A stretch of DNA of 64,000 nucleotides from Alteromonadales bacterium alter-6D02 (GCA_002835545.1 PIZK01000038.1:40164-104163), one strand, 5' to 3'; shown: positions 55,098 to 64,000, counted from the first letter of the stretch. Notes: a model not told the origin generated them from the sequence alone. Translations and numbers: made by a program.

Positions 55098-55297
55098 ACA
55101 TCGCGTCGCCCTGAAGATGTTTAATTCAGGTGGCCTCACATCGCGTCGTCCTGAAGGTGTTTAATTCAGGTAGCTTCACACCGCGTCGTCCTGAAGGTGC
55201 TTAATTCAGGTAGCCTCACACCGCGTCGTCCTGAAGGTGTTTAATTCAGGTAGCTTCACATCGCGTCGTCCTGAAAGTGTTTAATTCAGGATCTTGT
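55098..55297. repeat. Five tandem 40-bp repeats with a palindromic core
   Basis: Units start at 55098, 55138, 55178, 55218 and 55258. Each has ACAYCGCGTCGTCCTGAA at its start and an inverted repeat CCTGAA-(GGTGTTTAA)-TTCAGG; units differ at a few bases. The last unit runs on into GATCTTGTTTTGA, which matches the inverted flank of the 117-bp repeats at 63410-63980. Lies just after pbpC and may act as a terminator or a recombination-prone intergenic repeat. Confidence 0.9.
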
Positions 55298-55452
55298 TTT
55301 GATTTAAAAGAAGAGCTCAGCCAAAAGCATACCAACGACAGCAGTTAAAACTGTGATGACATTTGAATAAATAATGAAATAACAAGTGATTATAGACAGA
55401 ATAGGTCTAACGTTTAGGTTTTGAATTTTTTATAAATAAAGAAGGGTGTGAT
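55298..55452. other. Intergenic, no assigned feature
   Basis: AT-rich stretch between the 40-bp repeats and the last tRNA gene of the leftward cluster. A run of T residues near 55424-55431 on the + strand is on the wrong strand to terminate the tRNA transcript. A minus-strand hydrophobic frame of about 40 codons exists but lacks a usable start. Confidence 0.4.
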
Positions 55453-55529
<77 letters not shown>

Positions 55530-55596
55530 ATCACGTTTCGGTATACACCAAGAGAGTTAGTGAGACTAACAACCTTTAAAACATTTGAACATTGAT

Positions 55597-55673
<77 letters not shown>

Positions 55674-55701
55674 ATCAATGATTCTGAGTTAAATTAGTAA
55701 T

Positions 55702-55778
<77 letters not shown>

Positions 55779-55839
55779 ATCACTAATCTTTATCCAAGTT
55801 GCTTCCCTAGTGGGTTACGCCTTGTCTCAGATGGGCGCT

Positions 55840-55867
55840 ATAATAGAGAAATTATTTTTATTTGCAA
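55840..55867 (-). promoter_or_regulatory. Promoter of the tRNA cluster with GC-rich discriminator
   Basis: On the minus strand: TTGCAA (-35, 55862-55867), 16 bases, TATTAT (-10, 55840-55845), then AGCGCCC. A GC-rich discriminator just after -10 is typical of stringently controlled stable-RNA promoters. Confidence 0.65.
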
Positions 55868-55997
55868 GTTAAAAGACTAATTTATTTGTTGCCTGGTTCA
55901 AAATTAAACGCTAAACGTTGTTTTTGCAACTTTATCACGATGATTTCACCTCTTTTACAAATAAAAGGTGAAAGAGAGCCATCGTTAGAAAACTGCG

Positions 55998-56267
55998 TTA
56001 CTCCGCTTGTTCTTTTAATTTTCGGTTCTTAACAAACTTCTCAATTCCTTTGCCTGTCGTTGCCCATATCATTAGACCACACCATGCAATAATCGAGAAT
56101 CCAGCCGGAACACAGGCTGCCAAAATCAACATAAAATGCTTGCGGTTGAAAAAGAGTGCCAAAATTGCAGGCAAAAACCAGATGGCAAGGAATGCGATTA
56201 TAAATAGCGCAATTGTTAAAGGGCTTGCTGAGTTTAGTGCTGACTCTATTTGACTGAAAAATTCCAT
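55998..56267 (-). CDS. Small membrane protein of the superinfection immunity family
   Basis: 89 residues with two hydrophobic helices (LTIALFIIAFLAIWFLPAIL and FMLILAACVPAGFSIIAWCG) joined by the basic turn FFNRKH, then a charged tail. The WFLPAILALFFNRKH ... WCGLMIWA pattern fits the superinfection immunity family (PF14373), named after phage T4 Imm, which blocks DNA entry. Such genes are frequent on bacterial chromosomes outside prophages, so a phage-defence role is not established here. Monocistronic, 156 bases from the next leftward gene upstream. Confidence 0.8.
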   Translation of the reverse strand: MEFFSQIESALNSASPLTIALFIIAFLAIWFLPAILALFFNRKHFMLILAACVPAGFSIIAWCGLMIWATTGKGIEKFVKNRKLKEQAE

Positions 56268-56388
56268 GGTTATTCTTACCTTCTTAATCTTATGTTATGT
56301 GTTAAGGCATAGAATAGAGGGTTAATAAGCTGATGAGGTATAAAAAGTGTTGAACGGTTTATTTTAGTGATTTGATGTGTATTTTATC

Positions 56389-56411
56389 ACAGGGTCGGTA
56401 AACGACCCTGT
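56389..56411 (-). terminator. Hairpin after the TPR lipoprotein gene
   Basis: 9-bp perfect stem ACAGGGTCG / CGACCCTGT with a 5-base loop, 12 bases after the stop of the leftward gene. The following GATAAAAT gives no U tract, so termination is uncertain. Confidence 0.5.
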
Positions 56412-56423
56412 AATTTATTACTT

Positions 56424-57845
56424 TTAGTATAGGTGAAGTAGCTGGTTAATATTAAAATGTGCTCCTTGGCCAAATTCAAGGCTGAGCATTTGTTGTAACT
56501 GGCTAGCTGCATCTTGGTTTGCGCCAGCTCTCTTCATTAACCCATGAGCAACTAAGGAATCAAACTTCTCATCGATGTTATTGGTCTGCTGGGCTTGATA
56601 AAAGTAATTTAAATATTGCTCATCGACTAATTGGGTGAGCAACTGCTGTGCTATATGTACCCGTTCCTGCGCTAATCTTGGGCTCAATGCTGTTTTGTTT
56701 AACACTTCCATCGGGTTAGCTGCTAATCCAATGATAGGGTGCGCTGGGTGACTATCGTCCTGAGAGTCCACCATTACTTTTGCCGTACGAGTTATTTTGT
56801 TTACTGTCAGGTACAACACACTTGTCAGGGTATTGGTTTGATGCTGCTGGATATATTCATAATCAGTATACACCGGCACCTCAACTACAGGCGGCGTATG
56901 TATTAGCGCATCAGCAATGTGCTCTTGTTGATGATTTATCTTATTTAATTTTTTGCGCTGTTTAGTTAAGCGCGATGCAGCCTTCTCGTGCTGTTTTTTA
57001 TGGTACTTATGCTCGTTATTGACATCACTTAGCTGACGCTCCAACGACTGTTTGCGTTCCGTTGTTAAATTAGTTGCAAGTAACTTCATTTCTAATGATT
57101 GCTTACGACTCGTAAATTGCTGTAAAGATTTCTTATGTTGATTAAGCTGGCGAGTTAGCTTTCTAACACTGCGCTTGATCGAGTACCTGTCGTCTTTAAT
57201 GTCGGCGAGTTGATGTTGCAGATCGAGAATGTCAGGGTTAGCGATAGTTTGGCTACCACTGATGTATTGTGTTAGGGCTGTTGAGTTTGACTGCTGTATT
57301 TCAAAAATCGGATTTGATTGTGCGAATTTCAGTTGCTTTATATTGCTGTTACGTTTGTTTACTACCTGTAAACCATCAATATTCACAGCAACAGTATTGT
57401 CGAGGTAGATATTGTTTGGCTGGATATTAACTTTTATTTGACTTTTATCTCGCAGCTCTCGGTATAAACGTTGATAGGCTGATGTTGCTGATGAATTAGG
57501 TGTTAATTGTGCAACCTTGGCATACAGTAGCAGCGCTTTGGCTGTTTGGCCGTTTGTCTCTGCGTGTTGTGCTTTGACTAACAAGTCAGTTGCCCAGCTT
57601 GCTAGTAATGATTTTGCATGCGTTAACTTGTCGCGAGTTAATTGGTCGTTAGGCTTTTCTTTGAGCGCTAAAGTAAACTCTTGCACCGCGAGTTCATACT
57701 GTTGTGAAACCATTAGATTTTCAGCCGATTCCATATAGTTTTTATGTGCACAGCCCGACAGCAATAATACTGCAGATACAATAAAAAAGCTTAATGCTCT
57801 GCTGCGATTGAGTAATCGAGTTTTAGGAAACAATAGGGCGATCAT
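56424..57845 (-). CDS. Lipoprotein with TPR-like repeats and coiled coil
   Basis: 473 residues; no family recognised. Signal sequence with lipobox LLSGC (C32). About residues 35-135 look like two or three TPR helices (AENLMVSQQYELAVQEFTLA, AETNGQTAKALLLYAKVAQL). A strand-rich segment follows, then a long, very basic and glutamine-rich coiled coil at about 215-310. The C-terminal 150 residues are mixed. Probably outer-membrane-anchored and facing the periplasm. It stands alone, divergent from the M1 peptidase. A scaffold role is conceivable, but nothing in the context proves it. Confidence 0.75.
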   Translation of the reverse strand: MIALLFPKTRLLNRSRALSFFIVSAVLLLSGCAHKNYMESAENLMVSQQYELAVQEFTLALKEKPNDQLTRDKLTHAKSLLASWATDLLVKAQHAETNGQTAKALLLYAKVAQLTPNSSATSAYQRLYRELRDKSQIKVNIQPNNIYLDNTVAVNIDGLQVVNKRNSNIKQLKFAQSNPIFEIQQSNSTALTQYISGSQTIANPDILDLQHQLADIKDDRYSIKRSVRKLTRQLNQHKKSLQQFTSRKQSLEMKLLATNLTTERKQSLERQLSDVNNEHKYHKKQHEKAASRLTKQRKKLNKINHQQEHIADALIHTPPVVEVPVYTDYEYIQQHQTNTLTSVLYLTVNKITRTAKVMVDSQDDSHPAHPIIGLAANPMEVLNKTALSPRLAQERVHIAQQLLTQLVDEQYLNYFYQAQQTNNIDEKFDSLVAHGLMKRAGANQDAASQLQQMLSLEFGQGAHFNINQLLHLY

Positions 57846-58119
57846 AGGACGCGTTCCTTATATAAAATTAAGTGCTGACGGAGCAGTAAACTCAAATAAT
57901 TAATGAAAAAATAAAAAGGCTATTAATCTAATTTATAAAGATAAAACTGAATAAGAGCTGACTTACTATCATACCTTACTTTTTTTGCTAAATAGATTCA
58001 TATTTATGCGTTTGAACGGGATATATTTAGATACATTTTTAAATGTGAATACACAATTCACTTATGCTATAAAGACCGCCCTTTTAATAAAGTATACAAT
58101 TTTCTTAAGCGAGAAAAAT

Positions 58120-60501
58120 ATGAACAAACTAGTCAGTGGTTTGTTACTTAGTATATCGGTGGTTATAACGTCCCCATTGATGGCTAAAGGCAAACCGTTT
58201 GAAGATAAGTTTCGTCAGTTAGATGAACTTTTACCTACACCTAACACTTACCGCACTGCATCAGGTGCCCCTGGACATGAATATTGGCAACAAGAGGCCG
58301 ATTATAAAATTCGTGTAAAACTAGATGATGAAAAGCAGACCTTAACGGCTTCAGAAACCATCACGTATAAAAATAACTCACCAGACACACTTACTTACCT
58401 TTGGTTACAACTGGATCAGAATCGGTTCAAGCGAGACTCCTTAGATAAAACCACTCGGACAACTCGCTTAAAACAAAGCAATCCAAAAACAAGCTTTAAA
58501 TCAATGCGTGGTCTGGTGAAGTCACAACAGCATGATGGCGGTTATGACATCACCAAAGTGACGGATAAGAATGGGCGTGACCTGCCTTATATCATCAATG
58601 ATACGATGATGCGTATTGACTTGCCTACTGGGCTTAAACCACATGGACAATTCGTGTTTAACATTGATTGGAACTATCATATTCGCGAACAGAAAGTATT
58701 AGGTGGTCGTTCTGGCTACGAATACTTCAAAGAAGATGAAAATTACCTATATGAAATTGCCCAATGGTTCCCTCGTATGGCGGCTTACTATGATGTCTAT
58801 GGTTGGCAAAACAAACAGTTTTTAGGTAATGGTGAGTTTGCCTTAGAGTTTGGTGATTACGATGTTGAAATTACCGTACCGAGTGATCACATTGTGGCAT
58901 CAACCGGTGAATTACAAAACCCACGTAGCGTACTAACTTCGGCTCAGCGTAAGCGTCTTGAGAAAGCAAAATATGCCGATAAGCCAGTGATCATTGTTTC
59001 TGAAGAAGAAGCGACGGAAAAAGAGAAGACCAAGTCATCAAAAATGAAGACATGGCGCTTTAAAGCTGAGAATGTGCGTGACTTTGCTTGGGCTTCATCA
59101 CGTAAATTCATTTGGGATGCACAGGGGTATACTGAAGGCGGCATCGATACGATGGCCATGTCTTATTACCCAAAAGAAGGTAACCCGCTCTGGGAGCGTT
59201 ACTCGACAGAAGCGATTATTCACACCATAGAGCATTACAACAAATACAGTTTACAATACCCGTACCCAGTCTCTATCTCGGTGAATGGTCCTGTTGGTGG
59301 CATGGAATACCCAATGATTACCTTTAACGGTCCGCGCCCAAAAGTTGATAAAAAGACTGGTGAGAAGACTTACTCTAAACGTACCAAGTACGGATTAATC
59401 GGGGTCATTATCCATGAAGTTGGGCATAACTATTATCCAATGATTGTGAACTCTGATGAGCGCCAATGGACGTGGATGGATGAAGGGTTAAATACTTTTG
59501 TACAGTTTTTAGCTGAGCAAGCGTGGGAAGAAAAATACCCATCACGCCGTGGCCCTGCACGTAAGATTGTTAACTACATGAAGAGTAGTCATCAAGTGCC
59601 TATTATGACTAACAGTGAGTCTATCTTACAGTTTGGTAATAATGCTTATGGTAAGCCTGCAACAGCATTAAATATCTTGCGTGAAACCATTATGGGCCGC
59701 GAACTATTTGACTTTGCGTTTAAAGAGTATGCTGAACGTTGGAAGTTTAAACGCCCAACACCTGCTGACTTTTTCCGCACCTTAGAAGATGCGTCAGCGG
59801 TTGATCTTGATTGGTTTATCCGCGGTTGGTTCTACACCACCGATCATGTTGATATCTCGTTAGATCGCGTAACTAAAATGCATATTGGTAGCCAAGATCC
59901 TGAAGTTGAAAAAGCATGGGATCGTGAGCAGTTTAATAAAGAGCCTGCAGATATCAGTGATCTTCGCAATCAAGGCATGCCTGTGCGTACTGATAAAAAA
60001 CCTGAATTGTTAGATTTTTATAACGAACATGACAAGTTTACAGTGACTAACCATGACCGTAATAAGTACAACAGTAGCCAAAAGAAATTAGAAGATTGGC
60101 AGCTTGAATTACTAAACAATGGCAGCAATATTTACACCGTTGATTTTAGTAATAAAGGTGGTTTAGTGATGCCAATTATCCTTCAGGTTAAATACGCTGA
60201 TGGTAGCGATGAAGTATTACGCATCTCAGCACAAATCTGGCGTAAAAATACAGTGAAAGTATCTAAGATGCTAATCACTGATAAAGCGATCAAGGAAATC
60301 GTACTTGACCCTTATTGGGAAACAGCAGATGTTGATGTTAACAACAACTACTGGCCAACCCGTGTTATTGAGTCACGTTTAGAGCTTTACAAGCGTAAGA
60401 AATCGAAAAGTTTAATGGAAAAGTACAATGAAAAACTTAAGACGGATGACGATGCTGATAAAGAAACAGACGCGAAAAACGAAGACAAGGAAGCGGCATA
60501 A
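58120..60501 (+). CDS. Exported M1-family zinc metallopeptidase
   Basis: 793 residues from ATG 58120, which begins a clean signal peptide (MNKLVSGLLLSISVVITSPL, cleavage near LMA-KG); the open frame extends 45 codons upstream without a signal-like start. Gluzincin motifs: GGMEYPMITF (exopeptidase-type loop), IIHEVGHNYYPM (HExxH zinc ligands), and WMDEGLNTFVQFLAEQAWE carrying the third ligand glutamate. The N-terminal beta-domain is visible as YTYLWLQLDQNRF-like strands. Likely a periplasmic aminopeptidase. The C-terminus is highly charged (K, D and E rich). The next gene starts three bases after its stop, so they are co-transcribed. Confidence 0.9.
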   Translation: MNKLVSGLLLSISVVITSPLMAKGKPFEDKFRQLDELLPTPNTYRTASGAPGHEYWQQEADYKIRVKLDDEKQTLTASETITYKNNSPDTLTYLWLQLDQNRFKRDSLDKTTRTTRLKQSNPKTSFKSMRGLVKSQQHDGGYDITKVTDKNGRDLPYIINDTMMRIDLPTGLKPHGQFVFNIDWNYHIREQKVLGGRSGYEYFKEDENYLYEIAQWFPRMAAYYDVYGWQNKQFLGNGEFALEFGDYDVEITVPSDHIVASTGELQNPRSVLTSAQRKRLEKAKYADKPVIIVSEEEATEKEKTKSSKMKTWRFKAENVRDFAWASSRKFIWDAQGYTEGGIDTMAMSYYPKEGNPLWERYSTEAIIHTIEHYNKYSLQYPYPVSISVNGPVGGMEYPMITFNGPRPKVDKKTGEKTYSKRTKYGLIGVIIHEVGHNYYPMIVNSDERQWTWMDEGLNTFVQFLAEQAWEEKYPSRRGPARKIVNYMKSSHQVPIMTNSESILQFGNNAYGKPATALNILRETIMGRELFDFAFKEYAERWKFKRPTPADFFRTLEDASAVDLDWFIRGWFYTTDHVDISLDRVTKMHIGSQDPEVEKAWDREQFNKEPADISDLRNQGMPVRTDKKPELLDFYNEHDKFTVTNHDRNKYNSSQKKLEDWQLELLNNGSNIYTVDFSNKGGLVMPIILQVKYADGSDEVLRISAQIWRKNTVKVSKMLITDKAIKEIVLDPYWETADVDVNNNYWPTRVIESRLELYKRKKSKSLMEKYNEKLKTDDDADKETDAKNEDKEAA

Positions 60502-60504
60502 TTG

Positions 60505-60996
60505 ATGGCTATTCGCACCTTATTAATCACGCTAATAATCAACCTTGCTTGGGTAACCAACGCAAGTGCCCATACATTTTTTGTTGGTAGCACTGAAATA
60601 TCAGTTAACAAGTTTACTAAAAGTACTGAGATAATTCATCGCATTACCAGCCATGATCTCGAAGCATTGTTGTCTGATAAACATCAACAACGTATTTACG
60701 CTGATAGTGATGAATACCTTAAATTAGTCCAACAATATGTTGAACGAGGTTTTGGACTAGTTGGCACTAATGGTAAACCAATAAAAATAGAGTTCGTTGG
60801 CATTGAGCCCGGGGTTAATGATACTTATATTTATCAGGAAGTTTTGGGATTAGAGTCAATTAGTGGGGTCGCTATATTTCACCAGTTATTAACGGATTAT
60901 TTCCCAAGACAAAAAAATCGAGTGAATTTTGAATCGCCAAAAATCAAAGGTAGTTTATTGTTTGATGAGAAAACTCACGAGGCAGTAATCAACTAG
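60505..60996 (+). CDS. Exported DUF6702-like protein
   Basis: 163 residues from ATG 60505. A signal peptide ends near ASA-HT. The mature protein begins HTFFVGSTEISVNKFTKSTE and continues with IIHRITSHDLEALLSDKHQQ, the pattern of the DUF6702 family often encoded next to M1 peptidases in marine bacteria; function unknown. Three bases separate it from the peptidase gene, so the two form an operon and may act together in the periplasm. A clear terminator follows. Confidence 0.8.
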   Translation: MAIRTLLITLIINLAWVTNASAHTFFVGSTEISVNKFTKSTEIIHRITSHDLEALLSDKHQQRIYADSDEYLKLVQQYVERGFGLVGTNGKPIKIEFVGIEPGVNDTYIYQEVLGLESISGVAIFHQLLTDYFPRQKNRVNFESPKIKGSLLFDEKTHEAVIN

Positions 60997-61032
60997 ATTT
61001 AATAGTCAGAGTCGGTTTTTGTGTAATTTTTG

Positions 61033-61059
61033 AGCCCAACATTCGTGTTGGGCTTTTTA
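61033..61059 (+). terminator. Intrinsic terminator of the peptidase operon
   Basis: 9-bp stem AGCCCAACA / TGTTGGGCT closed by a stable TTCG tetraloop, followed by TTTTTA. Confidence 0.92.
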
Positions 61060-61153
61060 TTTAGCCATACATACTATTTTAACTTAGCTGTATTTGACTA
61101 TCGGCTGCTATACTTATAAGTTATATATTAACTTTTAATAATAACAGTGATTT

Positions 61154-62404
61154 ATGCTCGTTTATAGCGCAAGGCAAGCCATCTTAAATAGACGCTCACA
61201 AGTAGTGGCCTATGAGCTGTTTTTTCGTAGCGGCCCTGAAAACTTTTTTCCTGCTGATGTTGACCCTCATGAGGCTACCTCAAAACTTATCGGTCGAACG
61301 CACTTTAATAAAGGTATTCGGCCAATCACTGGCGGTAAACGCGCATTTATCAACTTCTCTGAAAAATCCTTAATTGATCGTTTGCCGCTACTATTGCCCC
61401 AAGAAGATATTATTATTGAAATCTTAGAAGACGTTAACCCCACCGATGATGTCTATCGTGCTTGTGTTGAGTTACATCGTTTTGGCTATCGTTTTGCGCT
61501 TGATGATTTTATCTATAAGCCTGAATGGAAGCGTTTTATTCGCTTAGTTAACTTAATTAAGTTTGATATCCAGCACACCACTCTTGATGAAATCGAACCG
61601 GTTGTTAAAAAGCTACGCGAGAAAAATGAGAAAAAGCTGTTGGCAGAGAAAGTGGAAACTCAAGAAGAGTTCGACAGAGCGGTTAAAATGGGCTTTAGTT
61701 TCTTCCAGGGGTATTTTTTTTGTAAACCTGAAATGCACTCAAATCATGAAGCGGAAGCCAATGAGCATTTGATGTTTTTAATTTACAAAGAAACGATTGC
61801 TGATGAGCTTAACTATAAAAAAATTACCCAGCTGTTAGAGCAAGACAGTAACTTAATTTATAAATTACTGTGCTTTCTTAACTCAGGCGGCTTTCCACTA
61901 AAAAGTAAAATCAAGTCGGTTAAGCAGGCGTTAACCTACTTAGGGGATGATCAACTTAGGCGTTTATTGTCTTTATTTGTTACCGCTATTCTGGCGTCGA
62001 ATAAGCCAGTGGAACTGATTAAAATGTGCGTTATTCGTGCTAAGTTTTGTGAATCAGTGTCCCGACAAGTAGCGCCTACGTTGGTGGAAAGTGCTTTTTT
62101 AATGGGAATGTTTTCTTTAATGGACGCAATTCTGGACTCAACTATGCATGATGTTTTACAGCGGTTAGCAGTTTGTGACGATGTCGCTGAAGCATTACTT
62201 GATACAACCGAACGTAGTCAAACACCTCTGAGCTTATCGTTACGTGCGATAAAATACTTGGAGCAAGGGCGGTGGTATCAAGCAGAACGAGAAGCGATTA
62301 AATTACGTCTAGATAAAAAGCAATTGTCTAAGCATTATCAAGATGCTGTGATTTGGGCTGAATGCATACAAAATGGTAGTAGTAGCTTTGATCCTAATGG
62401 CTAA
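61154..62404 (+). CDS. EAL-HDOD (YuxH-type) signalling protein
   Basis: 416 residues. N-terminal EAL-like domain (about 1-205) followed by an HDOD domain (about 210-400; NYKKITQLLEQDSNLIYKLL, SVKQALTYLGDDQLRRLLSL). In the EAL part the signature is ELF (VAYELFFRSG) and DDFG is DDFI, while the other expected acidic and lysine positions are largely kept (FINFSEKSL, IIIEILEDV, LIKFDIQ, LLAEKVET, FFQGYFFCKP). Proteins of this architecture mostly act as c-di-GMP-related or regulatory adaptors; catalysis is uncertain. Monocistronic by its flanking spaces. Confidence 0.88.
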   Translation: MLVYSARQAILNRRSQVVAYELFFRSGPENFFPADVDPHEATSKLIGRTHFNKGIRPITGGKRAFINFSEKSLIDRLPLLLPQEDIIIEILEDVNPTDDVYRACVELHRFGYRFALDDFIYKPEWKRFIRLVNLIKFDIQHTTLDEIEPVVKKLREKNEKKLLAEKVETQEEFDRAVKMGFSFFQGYFFCKPEMHSNHEAEANEHLMFLIYKETIADELNYKKITQLLEQDSNLIYKLLCFLNSGGFPLKSKIKSVKQALTYLGDDQLRRLLSLFVTAILASNKPVELIKMCVIRAKFCESVSRQVAPTLVESAFLMGMFSLMDAILDSTMHDVLQRLAVCDDVAEALLDTTERSQTPLSLSLRAIKYLEQGRWYQAEREAIKLRLDKKQLSKHYQDAVIWAECIQNGSSSFDPNG

Positions 62405-62491
62405 TATTTATTGTTGTCAGAACACGCTAACGTAACAATTGAAACCGCGTTAATTTAATGACAGCGCTAGTTATCTAGCAAGGGGAAAGTG

Positions 62492-63382
62492 ATGAACATT
62501 CCAGTAGTAATACAGGCTGCTCGCCCTAATTTTTTAATTCTAACACCGGTATGCATTTTCTTAGGTGTTGCAGCATCGTTGGTAACACTCACTGAAATCA
62601 ATTGGCTTTTCTTAACCTTAGCAACGTTAGGAGCGCTTTTGGCGCATGTCAGTGTTAATACTTTAAATGAATATGCAGATTTTAAAAGCGGCTTAGATAG
62701 TCAAACTATTCGCACCGCATTTAGTGGAGGCAGTGGCGCGTTACCTAATAACCCCAGCGGCGCGCAAGATGTTCTGATTGTTGGTGTCGTATCTCTCTTA
62801 TTAACCGCTGTCATTGGTTTATATTTCATTTTCCAATATGGCTTAATAATTTTAGGGATTAGTGCACTCGGCGGTGTCATTATTGTTAGCTACACTAATT
62901 GGCTCAATCGTCACCCTTGGCTTTGTTTAGTGTCACCTGGGCTCGCGTTTGGTGTATTAATGGTGGTCGGTGTTGAGATTGTGCTCACCGGAAAAGTTGA
63001 ACCGAGTAGCTGGTTAGTCGCATTGGTACCGTTCTTTTTAGTCAATAATTTGTTACTACTTAATCAATATCCAGACATAGAGGCGGATAAAGTGGTCGGG
63101 CGACGTCATCTTGCTATTACTTATGGGGTGAATACGGCCAACATTATTTACGCTAGTTTTGTTGTAGCTACAGCACTGGCCATTATTGGTGGTGTGTATT
63201 GGCAAATGTTGCCGATGACTAGCCTTGCGGCGTTAACTTTATTGCCTGTGGCATTATTTTCGTTATGGGGGGCGATGAAACACCGTGAACAAATCGGCCT
63301 TCACCCTAAATACCTCGGTGCCAATGTGGCTGTGGCGATTATTACTCCGTTATTGTTAGCGTTATCGCTAATTTGGCATTAG
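62492..63382 (+). CDS. UbiA-superfamily prenyltransferase (MenA-like)
   Basis: 296 residues, about eight or nine transmembrane helices. ATG 62492 has AAGGGG six bases upstream; a GTG lies just before it. The first aspartate-rich motif is NTLNEYADFKSGLDSQTIRT and the second is LLLNQYPDIEADKVVGRRHL, which bind prenyl diphosphate through magnesium in this family. The sequence SGGSGALPNN after the first motif resembles dihydroxynaphthoate octaprenyltransferases (MenA). No other menaquinone genes are near, so the aromatic substrate remains open. Confidence 0.87.
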   Translation: MNIPVVIQAARPNFLILTPVCIFLGVAASLVTLTEINWLFLTLATLGALLAHVSVNTLNEYADFKSGLDSQTIRTAFSGGSGALPNNPSGAQDVLIVGVVSLLLTAVIGLYFIFQYGLIILGISALGGVIIVSYTNWLNRHPWLCLVSPGLAFGVLMVVGVEIVLTGKVEPSSWLVALVPFFLVNNLLLLNQYPDIEADKVVGRRHLAITYGVNTANIIYASFVVATALAIIGGVYWQMLPMTSLAALTLLPVALFSLWGAMKHREQIGLHPKYLGANVAVAIITPLLLALSLIWH

Positions 63383-63409
63383 CAATAACGTCCTTTCGCT
63401 GTCTCACCC
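63383..63409. other. Short spacer before the 117-bp repeat array
   Basis: 27 bases between the prenyltransferase stop and the first repeat; no feature seen. Confidence 0.5.
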
Positions 63410-63980
63410 ACACCGTCTTCCCGGCATGCTTTTAGCCGGGATCTCGCTTTGCTATCAAGGCAGTTTACAGGTCAAAACGAGATCCTGAATTAAACACCTT
63501 CAGGATGACAATATGTGGCAGCCCCGACACCGTCTTCCCTACATGTTTTTAGCCGGGATCTCGCTTTGCTATCAAGGTAGTTTACACGCCAAAACGAGAT
63601 CCTGAATTAAACACCTTCAGGATGACAATATGTGGCAGCCCTTACACCGTCTTCCCGGCATGTTTTTAGCCGGGATCTCGCTTTGCTATCAAGGAACTTT
63701 ACAGGCCAAAAGGAGAACCTGAATTAAACACCTTCAGGATGACAATATGTGGCAGCCCCGACACCGTCTTCCCGGCATGCTTTTAGCCGGGATCTCGCTT
63801 TGCTATCAAGGCAGTTTACAGGCCAAAATGAGATCCTGAATTAAATACCTTCAGGATGACAATATGTGGCAGCCTCGACACCGTCTTCCCGGCATGTTTT
63901 TAGCCGGGATCTCGCTTTGCTATCAAGGCAGTTTACAGGTCAAAACGAGATCCTGAATTAAACACCTTAAGGATGACAAT
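63410..63980. repeat. Five tandem 117-bp repeats built from nested palindromes
   Basis: The core CCTGAA-(TTAAACACC)-TTCAGG recurs at 63484, 63601, 63718, 63835 and 63952, exactly 117 bases apart. Each unit also holds CCCGGC-(ATGCTTTTA)-GCCGGG (absent or damaged in unit 2, CCCTAC) and a longer pair GGATCTCG ... CGAGATCC. The last unit diverges after about 63980. No ORF runs through. The CCTGAA core is the reverse complement of that in the 40-bp repeats at 55098-55297. The window ends in the divergent flank. Confidence 0.92.
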
Positions 63981-64000
63981 CTGTAAATACATTAAGGATT

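Noticed and set aside
55098..55297. CRISPR array
   Set aside because: Units are contiguous 40-bp repeats with no unique spacers, each containing its own palindrome; no cas genes are nearby.
55300..55440. Minus-strand hydrophobic frame of about 40 codons ending in LTAVVGMLLAELFF
   Set aside because: Stop-to-stop only, with no start codon except one deep inside and no ribosome binding site; could be chance or a transporter remnant.
55998..56267. Prophage remnant or phage-defence island
   Set aside because: A single superinfection-immunity-family gene with no other phage genes, integrase or attachment repeats around it.
57985..58119. N-terminal extension of the M1 peptidase
   Set aside because: The upstream 45 codons do not resemble a signal peptide, whereas the ATG at 58120 starts a clean one with a purine-rich site before it.
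63410..63980. CRISPR or integron-like array
   Set aside because: All 117 bases of each unit are repeated, there are no variable spacers or cassette ORFs, and no integrase gene is visible.

Overview
The window is chromosomal DNA of a marine-type gammaproteobacterium, most likely an Alteromonadales member (Colwelliaceae or Pseudoalteromonadaceae-like). The basis is the conserved murJ / ribF-ileS-lspA-fkpB-ispH block, proBA, ppk-ppx, an E. coli-like yfhM-pbpC pair, moderately low GC by eye, and numerous secreted or lipoprotein genes. I see no insertion sequence, prophage or CRISPR array. No species call can be made without a search.

Layout. 1-5.2 kb: the 3' part of murJ, then a leftward block of three exported proteins (a TraB/GumN-like protein and two small paralogous secreted peptides) facing a ToxR/CadC-like membrane transcription factor. 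5.2-11 kb: ribF-ileS-lspA-fkpB-ispH, tightly packed. 11-31.3 kb: a large exopolysaccharide (EPS) locus of the Wzx/Wzy type, bracketed by two leftward response regulators: a REC plus degenerate HD-GYP protein and an NtrC-like sigma-54 activator. The locus falls into three rightward transcription units: I, three GT4 glycosyltransferases, flippase and polymerase; II, acyltransferase, glycosyltransferases, Wzz-like co-polymerase and priming sugar transferase; III, STAS protein, OmpA-like lipoprotein, six-SLBB export protein and a CpsD-like ATPase without the Walker lysine. Each unit is preceded by a GG-N10-GC (-24/-12) sigma-54 promoter. A fourth, near-perfect one lies about 11 kb downstream in front of a small secreted DUF3718-like protein. 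This four-promoter arrangement with its local activator is the most interesting system in the window.

31.4-47.5 kb: an exported protein of unknown function, an orphan secD-secF pair, ppk-ppx with a Pho-box-like site, a lipoprotein, proBA, the DUF3718-like gene, an unlisted 39-codon small ORF with its own ribosome binding site and terminator, TerB-like and Nudix genes, a beta-propeller protein, a pseudouridine synthase and a PlsC-like acyltransferase. 47.7-55.1 kb: an alpha-2-macroglobulin lipoprotein and penicillin-binding protein 1C. 55.1-55.8 kb: five 40-bp repeats and three identical initiator tRNA-Met genes. 56-63.4 kb: a superinfection-immunity-family membrane protein, a TPR/coiled-coil lipoprotein, an M1 peptidase, a DUF6702-like protein, an EAL-HDOD protein and a UbiA prenyltransferase. 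63.4-64 kb: five 117-bp tandem repeats that carry, inverted, the same palindromic core as the 40-bp repeats.
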